A DNA stretch of 64,000 nucleotides. It comes from Mycteria americana. Lineage: Eukaryota; Chordata; Aves; Ciconiiformes; Ciconiidae. The stretch lies in the NCBI RefSeq assembly GCF_035582795.1, contig NC_134370.1:47913501-47977500 (forward strand), in the 5' to 3' direction. A model generated the notes under the pieces. That model did not search any database. It saw only the letters and a list, made by a program, of their open reading frames with translations, and was not told where the DNA came from. The position numbers and the translations under genes are program-made. This document shows positions 12,070 through 24,376 of this stretch, piece after piece; within the stretch, counting starts at the first letter, position 1, and every line of letters begins with the position of its first letter.

Positions 12070-12143
12070 TCCCTCTAATCATGGCACGTTGTCCCTCAGC
12101 TTCTCACAGGCAAGCCTGATATTACTCCCCTCCCCCTTCAAGT

Positions 12144-12299
12144 CTAGTTTAAAGCTCTGTCAATGAGCCCTGCAAGTTTCTGAGCAAAGATTCTCTTTCC
12201 CGTTTGAGAAAGATGAATCCCATCAGAGTCTGATGGGATTCCTGAGTCTCCAGGAGTGCTGTCAACTGTACACTGTTGTGCAAGGCCTTTCTTTGCCAT
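12144..12299 (-). pseudogene. CR1 ORF1 C-terminal remnant (esterase-like domain end)
   Basis: A 51-codon open frame ends at the TAG at 12,144-12,146, just upstream of ORF2. Its last half carries the motif DGIHLS (Asp-Gly-Ile-His at 12,213-12,224), followed by a GK..FA..LAGLI.RALN-type ending. This resembles the C-terminal end of CR1 ORF1, which in this family encodes a zinc-finger/coiled-coil region followed by a GDSL/SGNH-type esterase domain. The Asp and His would be the last two members of the catalytic triad. The N-terminal bulk of ORF1, including the nucleophile Ser block, is absent through 5' truncation. The ATG at 12,299 is only the first in-frame Met in what remains, not the true start. 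The domain assignment rests on motif recall, not on an alignment. Confidence 0.7.
12216..12240. repeat. Perfect 12-bp inverted repeat with 1-bp centre
   Basis: AATCCCATCAGA and its exact reverse complement TCTGATGGGATT flank a single G at 12,228. The right arm (plus strand) lies just upstream of the DGIH codons of the ORF1 remnant, so the palindrome partly overlaps the esterase motif. Confidence 0.9.
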
Positions 12300-13244
12300 C
12301 CTTCTCTTGCTGTTTTCTTACACATGGAGGATGGTGAACATAAATAGCTCACCAAATTACTTAAGGGGCTCTCTCTCTATTATTCCTGTATTCTGCAGGC
12401 AGGTTCCTTTCCAATATAATCCTGTACCTGCAGGGTTAGGTGCCAAGCATCAGTCATGTGAGAGGACTGTAAATGAGGTTCCTTCAAAAACTAGTTCTGC
12501 TTTGCTTAAGGCCATAATGGGGAAACTGCTGTGTTTCCATTAAATCCCCTTTGTATCAATCTGTAGAGCTCGGCTGTGGGCAAGAGGTGCTGGGATCCCA
12601 ACAGGCCACTAATTAATTACCAGCCCCACATTCTTTATTGGCAATGCAGGGGCCTTCCGGCACCGCCTCTTGATAGTTAATTAGGGTGAAAGCCAGGGAG
12701 AGGCTCCGTTTCAGTGGCGATCAGTTAACATTCCCTCTGGCTTTATTCCTTGTAGACACGTCTTGGCATTGTGAGGGGAAGCCAAGATTGAACATATGGC
12801 TTATTGTGGAGATCTGACCTTCCCAGAATGCCGGAGATCTGGGGCAAAGACAAGCGGCTGGAATTTCCTTCAGGTGCCACTCAAAAGCCTACCTGATGCC
12901 ATGGAAAGCCTCCGTGTCATTTCTGGGAGAATAAAGCCATGGGCAAAGTACCAGCAGTTGCTACTTGCTCTTGTTATTCCTTATTACATTCCTTATTCCA
13001 TAAAACATGGACAGCTAAGAACCTTTTGGTCGTGTGGTAGGAGAAGACCACCTATGAAATCTTCTTTGAAGGGCTCAGTGCTCAAAGGTGGTAAACAGCA
13101 GCATAGCTCCATGGATGCTCTCTGAGGGCCTGCTGGCTATGGCTCTTGCATGGCTCTGTGAATCTAGGGGACTGCAAGATAATGGATTGGGATGCCTGAG
13201 GGCACATTTCTGGAAGCCACACATGTGGTCTGTTGGGATCTTAC

Positions 13245-13308
13245 CTGTCATCAAAGGAAAAAGCATGTTTGGGGTGAGCCTCAGTAGTTCAGAAACTGTC
13301 CAGCCATT
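13245..13308 (-). other. Weak exon candidate, 64 bp
   Basis: The acceptor-like CAGATTTCACGCCCAG and a consensus donor GACAG/GTAAGAT bracket a frame reading NGWTVSELLRLTPNMLFPL. The surrounding minus-strand frame is open from 13,440 to 13,075, so the segment may simply lie in a stop-poor stretch. No family is recognised. Confidence 0.15.
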
Positions 13309-15121
13309 CTGGGCGTGAAATCTGTGGCTGGCTGGCCTGAGAGAGACCTTGGATAAGCAAAATGTAACTGCGCACAGTGGCTTGCCAAGATCTGGGTGGG
13401 AAAAACCTTCCTTTGAAGAGGATTTCCTGTCTTCTCCCAAGGAATTCCCAGCTGCTGAGCTTTCTTTGTTGCCATGGCCTTGTGTCTGGGATTTACTTTT
13501 CTCAAGACCTTGAAACCCATTCCCTTCCCCAACTCCTCGTGGAGTTTGCTGCAGCCTGTCTCTGGTAATGCAGCTGTTTGCTCCTTCTCTGGAATTTGCT
13601 TTGCACAGAAAAGATTTCTACTTTATTTTCCTTTTGCTTTGCAGTGACCTAATTAGTTAACTTTCTATTGCAGCCTCTTCCTTACAGCACTTGCCAAAGA
13701 GCTCATCAAAGCCTCCCTGCCCTGGCGCTGGGGGAGGCGGATTATTAGTCTCTCTGTGTTCAAGGTTAGAGGAGATGTTTCCTCTTCTTGTGGACTAGCA
13801 GCTCTTCCAGGCAAATCTTTAGCCTCCCCATTCAAGATCAAAACTGCAGGCAGCTGGGAGGGCATTAGAGTAATGCTCATTCAAAGGCGGTGCTTTGTTT
13901 CCTTTAAGTGACTATCAGCCCTGCCTCTGATGTGCTGAAGACAAACTGACTTCACCCCTCTGCCTCACACCTTGGGCCAGAGCAGAGGAGAGCAGCCTCT
14001 CTGGGAAGTGGCTGTGGTCACTAGTGATGTGTGGCCTTGTCCTGGGAACCCTGGGGCACCCACGTTCCTCCTGCCCTCCCTAGCAGGAGGCTGGTGGGAC
14101 CTTTGCTGGGTCAGCTCTGCCTGTGCCTGCCTGGACAAGGGGCAGCTCACAGTTCTTCCAGAGGGTGTGCTTGCGCCTGGTGTCGTGTAAGTGTCAGCCT
14201 TGGCTTTGGGGAGGATGAACGTCAAAAGGAAAAGGCTTCAGCAGCTGAGGTTGGTTTGTTGCTTTGGAAGCTCCCTGGGCTGTGACCCCACCTCATGTAA
14301 AGTGTTGGTGTAGTGAGCTGAGACATGCGGGAATGTCAGGGGCGGAGCACGTACTCTCGATAACTACTGATCTTGTTTCTTTTGCTTTTACCCTTGGCAT
14401 TTGCTGCTATGAAGGTGTCTGATGGGTGGTAACAGTGAGTGTTTCCACAGAGTGGACTTTATAAATCTGAGACTCCTCCTGGCCCTTGAGGCTGCACTGG
14501 AATATCACATACTTAATTCTTGGCATAACTGGATCTGTTCAGTCTTGGGATGATTGGAGGAATATCTGGTTTCCCTCCTACCTTGACAAAATAAGGTTCA
14601 TAGCCATATTCCTCCAGTGGTAGGAAGACTGGTGCACATACTGAGTGCCAAAGGCTAACGTAGACAAAATATATGACCACTGGCTGTGTTTTCCCAAATA
14701 TGTGGTGTCCTAGAGATGTGGTAGTGCACTGAGCAGGAGGGATATGTGAGAGAGCAGGAGAGCCTGGTTAAATACCCATGTCCTGCACTCAGATTTCATG
14801 TGCGTGTGCCTGCACTGCGTGCGGAGAACAGCTGCTCAGGCCTGACTTTGCCGGCGTCCTGAGCTGCATGGAGCTCTGCAGCAACAGGAATGCAGCATCT
14901 AGGCACGAGTGTCAGACTGGCCCCAGTCACAGCCTCCCTTCTCTGGAGGGGTTGTATGAGGGCAGTGTGGTGCAGAGCTGTGTATGGGACCAGGACCAAC
15001 AGTGGCTCTAAACCCCCTTGGCCACCCAGTGACTCCACTCCAGGAGATCATTTTGAGTAAGGAAAGCAAGGGCAGGATTTGCAATGGTGACTAAGGGGAG
15101 GGAACTAAAAATCAAGCAGGA

Positions 15122-15143
15122 GATGTTGGAAGGATGTTGGAAG
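15122..15143. repeat. Perfect 11-bp tandem duplication
   Basis: GATGTTGGAAG occurs twice head to tail. Confidence 0.85.
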
Positions 15144-17915
15144 TTGCTGTCAGAGTCAAGGGAGCTGGATCTGATTGGTGCTGGAAAAGAAATCAGAGGA
15201 CATGACTAGCACAGAAGACAGGTTAGGTGGTTAAAGTCATTCCAGCCTTTCCTTACTTGAGCAGCTCTGCCCACTGCCACTTACTCCCCCAGCAACACTA
15301 TCCCGGGACCTACAGGGCTGTCCCCCTGCCAAGTTACTGTTGCAGTCCTTTGGCTGGAGAGCAGCACACTGCTCCCTCCATTACACCCTGCACTCGCAGG
15401 GCTGTGTGTATCCATCGTTCTGTGGCTGCTGGTACCCAGCACATGCCTCTGCTCCTGGGCAGCAGCTGGTAAATCCATTTTCTCAGCAGGTGTGTTCTTG
15501 CATTTTCTGGAAGAATAGGCTTTTTGAAAGAGAAGGGGAAGAGAACAGAGGAAAAAACTGGAGGGGGGGCAGAAGGAAATAAATGGAAGTAGAAGACAGA
15601 GGGAAAAGGCAGCAAATGATGGGAAGAATCAGAGATGGAGTGTGGAAAGGACTGCATGTCCCCGGCTGCTGTGAGCACTCAGCAGATCCTGTGGTGTGTC
15701 TGCTTTATTACTGACAGAGTTCTCCCTTCTGTCGGCTTGTTTCCTAATTGCTGGTCTTGTAAACTGCTTGATTTATGGCTCTGTTCATCAGTTCTGGCCC
15801 TCGGGTATAACATGCTTTTCCTTCCAGGGTGGGAAGTGAATAACGAATTAACAGCACGCCTTAGGTTCAATAAGAAGCTGAGCATTCAGGGATCTTTATT
15901 GCGATGCACGTGCCAAATCTAACTGCTTAATTTTTGCTTCTCATTCATGGAGGGTATTCAACAACTCCTTCCCCAGGGCAGCAGCTGCATTGTGGATGCA
16001 TGGTGCCTTTGAAGTGTCTCACAAGAGAAGCCACCAAGGAATGGTTTTGCTGTTGGTTTGCACAGAGAACTCAATCTGTTTCCTTGCAGCTTGCTCTGAA
16101 GCTGACATTGTGTGTCATACACGTTTGTCTCGGACAAACTTCCTTTCAGTACAGCCGAGAGGTGAAGATCAAGGCAGAGAACAAAATGCCAGGCTGAGCT
16201 GGAGCCATGACCCTCGGTGTGCAAGCAGCCATCAAACCAACCCCTGGCTGTCATCCCTGTGTTCAGCCCTGAGAAGAGATTTGTCCTAGACCCTGGAGTA
16301 GGGTCCCTAGAGCCAGTGCAGCTTTAATCTTTTACTGAGCGAACCGAGTACCTCTGCTCCCGCAGTCCTCGATAGCAATCCAGTGCCTTCCACGCAGCTC
16401 TGATCCCTGTGGCTACATGGTCGCACCATGAGGCACAAGGTTTATGGAGTATCCAGGCCTTGGTATGATAAAGTTTGTCCATCCCTGCTGCCCTGGAGGG
16501 TTGTGAGGATGCGACTTCCCTTGGGTTTAGAGTATGTGGCTGTTCTCCTTAACCAGTTCACAGGACTATGGCCAGGAAGTAATGTCATGCTCATACAGCA
16601 TCTCTGCAGCACCACAGACACACTGCAGTGGAGACTTCATGAGAAAGAAAATGCCTGTAAAACAAAACATTTGTGAAGGAAGAAAACTCTTGCAAAGAAC
16701 AGAGAAACTACTCTAGAAGTGCGGGAACTGTTCTGCAAGCATAACGCTCTGCAAGTACTAGCTCAGGGCTTGCAGGTCTCGAGCAGATAAAGTTTAAGCT
16801 GACAAGTCCCCTCAGGATTTAGCAGCTCTCTGCCATCCTGCCCTTGAACAGCCTCTTAGGATGCTGTTGCTATCTGTGAGCTGCTTTGTGGCTGCAGCAG
16901 GTAAATCTGATCTGCCTGAAAGGGAGAGTTCAAGAAAATGCCTTTGTGCTCTCTGCATGCTGCTATAGGAACAGGGGGATTCAACTCTGCATCACATGAG
17001 GCTGTGAGTGAAGGAGAGAGCTCTGGAAGTCAAGTGGAGCATTAACATAAGGCCTGCAGCCCCTAAGGTGCTGCAAAAACTCAGTTAGAGGGAGAGTTTT
17101 AATACGCCTGCTTAGTCCTGATCTGGTCCACACTTGTCTGCAGGAGCTCAGCCCTCTGGGAGCTTAGCTGGATGGGACTGTTTTCTCTTCTGAGAATCCT
17201 ACAGCAGTGAGTTGCTGATGTCTGTTTTTTCTCTTAGGGCACATACAGTAAAGCAAAGCAGAAATAAACTGCAGGGTACAGTGTTTCTTTCCTAGTAGCA
17301 TTAGCAGTACAGCTTGATTAGATCATCATGGCCATCCTGTTTGCTTTGTCTCTTGCTCTTCCTTCCCTTGATGGGTCTACAGGTGCAGACAACTGTATCC
17401 CTGTCTGTGGAGCAGGGAACTGGTGTCTTTTGGAAGAATCTGCCAGCCCAAGCCTGTCACTGCGGTGCAGCTGTCCCAAGCAGTCTGAATGCCTCCAACT
17501 CTCCTATCATATTCTTCAACTTCTCACAAGGCTCAAGAACATGTCCAGCCCTTGGTGTAGGTTGGACCACCCCCCCACATGCATGTATGCCATATCCAAC
17601 AGGATCCCTAATGTGATCTTCATTTTTATTTAAAATCCATGAGTTCTCCTCTGACTGCCTCCTTCCAAATAGCTTAGCAAGCCTGTAACAAGACAGCAGA
17701 TCTGGGAGTGCAAAGCATGAAGATGGGACTGCAGCATTCTTCATGTACCATGGCCATAGTCATTTGGTTCCTCATGCCATGTAGTCCAGGATCCAAGAGC
17801 ACGAGGACTGAAGATCAAAAGAGCCTCTTGCTTGCATTTTGTGTGTTCTATCACCAAGAATATTAACTACTAATTACTAAACTAATCTGAATATAGTCCA
17901 GGTGTTATCACTTAC

Positions 17916-18239
17916 TGATAAAAAGGCTTGAACTGCTTTTGGTTCTCCATGTAAGCATGCTCACACTCATGTAGAATCTCTGTAATATTTCCTAAATTGC
18001 ATGGCAGGCAAGGTGGTTCAGATACAATAAATGCAGGAGGTTCAAGGTCCTGGCCATGTCTTGCATCTGGCTCATCAGCCACCTGAGGCTGCGAGCCAGC
18101 ATCTGAGATCAATGGAGCAATAGTCTGGGATCCATGTTCAGGGTGGGCAGAGGAGATGTCTGTACCCTTCCCCTCTTCCGGTGCAAAGGTTGGAATAGTT
18201 TCTAAGCTTGGGACCAAATCACCTCCTTTCTGGATGCTG
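17916..18239 (-). other. Candidate coding exon, 324 bp
   Basis: The frame is open across the whole segment (108 codons), between a plausible acceptor (CTGTGCTGCCACCCACAG) and the donor A/GTAAGTG. It begins and ends in phase 2 and is a multiple of three. The predicted peptide is rich in Pro, Glu, Ser and Asp. It ends with a Cys-containing part (CLPCNLGNITEILHECEHAY) and no signal or membrane segment. It matches no family I can name. It is phase-compatible with the 45-bp candidate at 36.8 kb on the same strand. Open frames of about 100 codons are common in this window, so this is weak evidence. Confidence 0.25.
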
Positions 18240-21200
18240 CTGTGGGTGGCAGCACAGCACAGACAGCTTCTCTTTGGACATGTTCCTACTGCTCAGACTG
18301 CATAAGGGGCTTTAAATGGGATCAGAGTGAAATATTACTCTTTAAACTCTATATTCACAAGGCAAGATCCTCTCTGTCACCTCTGACCTGTTCCTGCCTG
18401 GCTGCTGGTATGGATCTAAGCACCATAGCATTCATTCACCTTCTGGACAACTGAACAGGAGCCATTCCAAATACTGTCACTTTCCCTCTCCCTGCCTGTG
18501 AGTAGGAATTATCTTGAGCAGGTCATAGCGGTGCGTGTAATAATGACTGTATCAGTGAACGTAGTTCCCGTTGCCTGGATGCAGGTAAAAAAAAAGGCTG
18601 CTAGTAGGAAGGGGATATGTTACAGCTGAAGATGTGATCAGATGAGTGTCTGTTCCATCTTTAGAATCTTTTTTTTTTAAAAAAAGTTACTATATTTCAG
18701 CTAAAGGTTACTGCCCCTCTGCTGTCAGGTCTCTTCCTGCAGCTCAGGTAGGTAACTGTGTTCGTGCTTCTGTACAGTGCAAAGTAAAACAGGTTTGTGT
18801 GAAAGCCCTGCTGCTCTTGTTCAGAGTATGATGATGTCAGGGATCTGACCTTTTGCAGGAGTTGGCTTCACCGTGCATGCCCTGTGGTCATGACAGTGGC
18901 ACCGTGACACTCCCTGCCTCAGCAGGCACTTCTGTCCATCCAGTCGACTGTAGCTGGCATGAAGGGATGGAGTGGGGGATTTTTGGGGGGTAAGCCCCTG
19001 GGTTCATGTGTAAACCTCAGGAAGAATTTTGATTTTCAGGTCGGAGATCACAACCACAGCTGTTCTGGACCTCGTACCAGCTGGGCGAGGAGGCTCTCTT
19101 CCTAGCTGAGTGCCATAACAAATGGCTGGTGTCAGAGCTGTGGGGCTGATCTGACCACGCCTGTGTCCTCCTAGGGCAGAGAGCAGGCTGCACACATCAT
19201 TTTGGTGGCTATCAGGCAGCAAAGACCTGGGCCAAATGCTCTTCCCCACTTCTGAGGTTCATGATGAGTTTCATGAATCAGAGAGTGAATTCAGCCTTGA
19301 GGGCTCCTAGGGTGAGGGAATAAAGATTGTCACAGCCTTCCTCATCAAGCTGCAGTCTCCAGCGACTTTATGGGTCCAGGATGCCTTTGCCTTGTAGCTT
19401 CGTTGTATCATCTGGCAGTACAAGACTGTCCTAAAGAGCACAAAGTGAATCCCTCTAAAAATGGCCTTGGTTAAGGTATGTTTGACATAGGTCTGGATTG
19501 GGAATTCTCATGAGGAGCAAGCTGGGCTGTGGCTGTCTTCTAAAACCTGTGGGGACCGTGGATGTGAAATGTGAAACACCAGTAGTACGCCTGCTAATTA
19601 CTCATTTACCCCAATACATCCATCCATCCCTTCCACAGAGAGACAAATAGGCAGAAGCAAAGTGTTTGTACACGTTTAGAGTATGGAAAAAAGCTCATCT
19701 TGACTGAACCGGATTAGGGAGTGATCACAAGCATACCCCAGCTGGCAGATCAGCACAAGGGTGGTCTCATGGAGTGGGACTGTGACAAGGCGTGATAATC
19801 AGTCTCAGCTAGAGCTGGCACAGCTGCAGCTGAGCTGTGATTTTTCTGTTTGTTTGCCCTGCAGTGCACTCTTCCCTTGGCAGTGGCTTGGAGCCTACAT
19901 CCCTTCTCCCTACCCACAGGACTGATTGCAAGTTAGAGGGAGAATCTGGTGGCAGCCCCCACAAACATTTGGGTGTTTTCCAGATCTCTCCTACTCTCTG
20001 TAGCAGCTCTCAACTTGCTTGAAGGCAAGGACATACATTAACTGACTGTCTCTCCCCCACACAGCACATTAGCTATGCTCTGGCTCTGCGGTCTGACAGA
20101 GATGTGCTCTGCTTAGGCAGTAAGTGCAGGTTACCCTGCAGGGTGACAGGAGCCTTCTCTGGCCTTTTTGGTGATACAAATATTCATCCATTTTTAGTTC
20201 TCTTGAGCCAAGTGGGGGATGCTGCACTGCTAAGCTTGCTCTGAGCGTTGTGCCTCCAGATCCTTGCATCATCCCTACTGCTGGGAAGGGAGAGCTGCTG
20301 TCACTCTGCATGTGCTCAGCTCTCTTCTCTTGCCAGCTAGACCACAGAAGGAGTTGACCAACTGAAGCCTGGTAAGCTGTAGCTGACCCTTAGCTCAGAC
20401 AGCCCAGGCTCCTGCTTTTAGATCCAAGACTCAGTCCCTAAAGCCAACCAACCCAGCAGTGGTTCTTTCTTGCCCAGAGCAAATGCAAAAGTTGTAGCCT
20501 TCCTGGCAGACCAAAGCTCCTGGGCTGGCAAGAGCTCTGCTGCTTACAGGGCTGGCTAGGACCATATCACCCCTTCTTCCTGACAAGTCCGGTGTACAAG
20601 GAGACACAAGGCGAGGAGTGATCTGTAATGATCCCTTCTCTTTGGTGGCCACCCACCAGGTCTCCAGCTCCTGCTGGAAGGCAGCACCCCGAGCAAGGCA
20701 GAGCCCTGCTGCTGCAGGTGGGGAGGAGATGATCCCCTTCCTGACTGGCATCGCTGCCACAGAGATGTAAAGTTCTGGCAAGGCAGGCGCAGGAAAAGGG
20801 AGGTGACTTTTTCCTCTTGGTTGCTTTGTTTGTTGTTTAGGTAACGGGTGGAAGAAAGACTTTGCCAGCTACCTTAAGGAAGTTATTGTTTAGTTGAAGG
20901 CTCATTTGTTCTTTTGGGGAAGAAGATTGTGTTTGCCTTGGGGGGGGGTATTCTGCAACAGCAGTTCATTTTAATTAGTTGCTGTTTCTTTACCTTGGCT
21001 TCATTTAACCAGAGAAGAAATTTCTGAAAGGAGAATTTTAAAAAGAGAGAGAGAAAAAAATCACAAACCAAAGCCCAGATTGGGGCTGGGATTTGGGATC
21101 CGTGCTTCCAGCTTGTCCCTGATGTGTACTCACTTAACAAGAAAAGCTTTTACTACAGAGGCAGAGGATGTGCCTCATTGCTTTCCCTCTCTTCCTAGCC

Positions 21201-22189
21201 TCTCCATTGACTTTAGGGAATGAATGAGGGAAGTCTCTGTAAATCTGTGGTGGGATTAATGGCAATATGGAGATGAGCTGAATGTATAATGGCCCATTTT
21301 CCCAGGAGAAGGGGCCTGTACCAGCAGCAGTTTGGCCCAGATGTCTGTGAGGGCTGTATCTTTTCTCTTTTATGAGAGCACCTGATAATTTTCCTCTTTC
21401 AGTTCTTCTGCCTTTGTGGTTGACTTGCATCAGATGCTTCCCGAGCTGGGGAGCAGGGCAGGCTGCTGAGCAGAGGGATGTGTCACGTAACTGGCTGTTG
21501 CTGTGAGGCTGTTTAGGCACCTGTTTATCTGACTTCAGTGAGAATTAGGCATTAAATAGGAGTCCAGTCCAAGACATAGGATCTTTCTCTTCCCTCCATT
21601 CATATCCATCTTCCTTTATACCCGTTTTCCTCTCTGGCAGCCTCATGGGGAGGGAGCAGGGAGAGGATTCCTCTCTCTGTTCTCCCGCTCGTCTCTCCAG
21701 CTTCCAGCTGCCCACAAGGCTGGGGCGGCGTTGGGGGCCCTTTCAACTCTGGCTCTGCCTTGTCACACTTCTTCCCCCCTGAGCTGGAAGGTGACGGTCA
21801 TGACAACAGCCAGAGAGCAGGGACAGGCAGCTGGGGTTTGGCAAGTTATAGGTCAGGGCAGGGTTTGCTTTTGTGCAGGCCATAAGGAAAGGAGCCCTCC
21901 TGGTACAAAGAGAGTTGTAAATGTCTCCATTAAAGCACTCGCGGCTGCCCGGAGCTCTCCAGACCATATTTTCAGGCTGGCGGCACTTGCCGGCAGCCTT
22001 TTGCCCTCGGAGCGGAGCTGGGTGCCTTCTGTCTCCTCTATTCTCTCCGAGGGCACCTCCCTGCTGTTCGGGTCTGAGTGAGCTGGGGGTCACTCCCACC
22101 TCAAGCGTTTTTTTCCCTTCCCTTTCCAGCTCCTTAAACAACAAAGGTGTTGAGGGAATTTATACCTCTGCCTGGTAACAAGACAAATC

Positions 22190-22440
22190 AGTGAGACACT
22201 GTCACGGTTTTGTGAGGGCTCCATAGATTTTTATTGCTTTTCAGTCCTTGGGTTTCCAACCTTCCTTTGGCTTGTAAATTGCCCACAAAATGCAGACACA
22301 GCTCCTATTCTGTGAGTTCCTTTGATGATTTTATTTATATCTCTTGCTTTGTCTTGTCTTTTATTACAGGGAGACTGCAATTAATTATTATCCCATCAGC
22401 TTCTATTTAGCCTGACAGTACAATGCAACATGCAGCGTCC
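22190..22440. promoter_or_regulatory. Possible conserved noncoding block
   Basis: Motif-rich, repeat-free DNA with ACAAGACAAATCAG, TTTTATTGCTTTTCAG, TTGATGATTTTATTTATATC and GCAATTAATTATTATCCC. It also contains an acceptor-like TCTTGTCTTTTATTACAG, but no matching donor with an open frame follows. Confidence 0.2.
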
Positions 22441-24354
22441 AACCTTACCCTGCCTCTGTGTACAAGAGCAGGCAGCTATTCTTGAGAAGAACAAAGGCGC
22501 TGGCAGCTTTAGAAAGGGACATGCTGCTAAAGGGCAGCTTAAGAGAGTTCAATAGCACCAGCAGAGCACAGTTGTGATATGGCTAAAGTGACCAGACATC
22601 CCAATTTAGTTGTGGTGCTCCTGATTTTATCTTCTCACCCAAAGTGTATTTTAGGCTGTCACTCTTCAAGTGGGTATAGGCTCGTGGTTAGAGCAGAAGC
22701 AGGGCTCTTGTGTCTTTTTCCCACATCTCTGATTGACCAGATTTTTTCATGTCTTACATCCTCTATGAAATAGAAGTTGCACCTGCGAGATATGTAAAAC
22801 AGTCCCTGCTTATTCAGTGTGGGCAAAACCTCAGTGGGAAGACAGGAGGTGCACATACCAAAGAGAGATGAGCAGCAGACCGGAGCGATCATAAATCTAG
22901 AGAATGCTAGCCCAGGGAGTGGACTGAAGGAACTGGCAGTGTCTGGGCAAGAGACAACTTAGAGGACACCTGGTGAAACAGGGAGGGACGCATCTGCTAT
23001 TCACATCCGCAAGGTAGTGGAAGGGCAAGAATGGACTTAACGTACAACAAGGAATGTTCAATGTAGACGCTGGGAAAGTGGTAAGAATAGTAATGGTGTG
23101 AGCAGATTTCCTGGGCTGGAGAGGGAGAGTCTCCAGTGCTGAAGCTTCTTAGGAGCAGTTTTGGATACGTGTCTGGTTTGTTCTGTGAGTGTATGTGTCA
23201 GAAAGAGGTGCTTCCAGGCACAATCCTGTAGAAATAATAATGACTGAAGACCTCAAGAACAAGTGTATGTTAGACAGGAAAATGTTTGATGGTAATTTCA
23301 GTACTCATTTCCTATCCAGTCTTTAGCACTGGGTTCTGTACAGGGAATATCAGTTTTCTCTACTGGCCATTCTGTCACTAGAAAACCAGCAAAGCTGTTT
23401 TCACTCTTTCCTTTTTCTTCACATCTTGCAAAAAGGTTTATTTGCCCTACAGGCCCACGGATGGCATGATGCTCTTGCCGAGCAGTGCCAGTGATGAGAT
23501 AAAGATGTTTTGACAAGATCCAGTGCCAGGTGCGTGGAAGCTGCTGTTAAACCAACTGTTTGTTCACTCCTGCTTATTTCTCTCTGTGTCTCATTTGTTC
23601 ATTTACACCTGATCTTGGCAACCTTTGGTAGCTCTCGGCCTGACCTCCTCAGACCAGCTAATGACAATGGTGCAGAGCCTCTGGGCCAACATCCTTATGA
23701 AAATGTCAGTGTAGTCCTCCTACACCAGCATCCTCTCCTCCTCTCCCCAGAAGAGTCCACTCCATGCTTCAGAGGAAGCTGCAAGATTGGGCTACGATGC
23801 CGTAAATTCAGAGAGAGATGTTTCTTGCTCCTGTCCTCCACAAATGACATGTGCTCACTAGCCCACATGGCTACCAGCCATTAGCTGGTTTAAGTTTTCC
23901 AGTCCAAGCAAATGTACTTGTGGGGCTCTGTGGGAAATGAAGGGCATGTCTGGATGGGGAGGACAGGCAGACTGACCTGGCTCTGCCATTGCTACTGCCA
24001 GAATGAAAGTGCCAGGAACTGCAGGGCTGAGATGCTGAGTTGGCTCGTAGAAAACTGGCTCAGGTTTAGGACTGTCTAGGTTCACCCCACTTAATTAGCC
24101 TTTCTGAGAGAGCAGATTGACTGGCTTGGGTGCAGTTCTGCTCAGGTGTGCTAACCTGCTCCTGAGAGTGAGCTGGGATGGTCTTGCAACCCTGTCTGGT
24201 GTTGTGAGAACTTAGCCAGCTCTTCATTGCTTCAGGTCTCTCCCATGCTTAGAAGATGGAGCTAAAGGAAGAGCAGTAACTTGATGCCTGATTCCAGGTC
24301 TCCCATTTGAAAACCTCGATTAGGTGGTCAAGTGAGCTCTTCTTCCACCTCCAC

Positions 24355-24376
24355 CCCAGCTGCATCCCAGCTGCAT
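24355..24376. repeat. Perfect 11-bp tandem duplication
   Basis: CCCAGCTGCAT occurs twice head to tail. Each copy carries a CAGCTG E-box. Confidence 0.85.

Larger units (their letters stand above)
9012..12330 (-). mobile_element. CR1 LINE retrotransposon, 5'-truncated and inactivated
   Basis: A non-LTR retrotransposon of the CR1 clade reads right to left. In order it holds the C-terminal end of ORF1, an ORF1-ORF2 spacer, an ORF2 with endonuclease and reverse-transcriptase domains, and a very short 3' end made of two 8-bp units (CACAGAAT on the plus strand at 9,012-9,027), the hallmark of CR1 3' termini. CR1 elements insert by target-primed reverse transcription and are usually 5'-truncated without clear target-site duplications. 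None is visible here. The left (3') boundary is precise to a few bases. The right (5') boundary is uncertain, somewhere between 12,240 and 12,350. The copy cannot be autonomous, because ORF2 is broken by frameshifts near 11,847, 11,580 and 11,087, nonsense codons at 10,400-10,402 and 9,824-9,826, and a 14-bp duplication at 9,531-9,558. Much of the reading frame between lesions is still intact, which suggests moderate age. Confidence 0.96.
12350..17900. other. Noncoding DNA between the CR1 and the 18-kb exon candidate
   Basis: No transposon or RNA gene is recognisable. At 12,600-12,710 a repeat-free stretch with CTAATTAATTACC and GTTAATTAGGG could be conserved noncoding DNA. A pair of overlapping plus-strand frames at 17,314-17,633 begins with hydrophobic residues like a signal peptide, but has no family match. 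Confidence 0.6.

Noticed and set aside
12893-12922. 30-bp minus-strand microexon-like segment (acceptor CTCCCAG, donor ATCAG/GTAGGC)
   Set aside because: Very short, with a weaker donor. AG and GT pairs at this distance are frequent by chance.
17314-17633. Two overlapping plus-strand frames with a hydrophobic, signal-peptide-like start
   Set aside because: Two different frames look equally good, no family is recognisable, and no donor site closes the segment. Chance is the better explanation.
18955-19010. Several G-runs, possible G-quadruplex
   Set aside because: One loop is long and the run order is irregular. Not a convincing motif.
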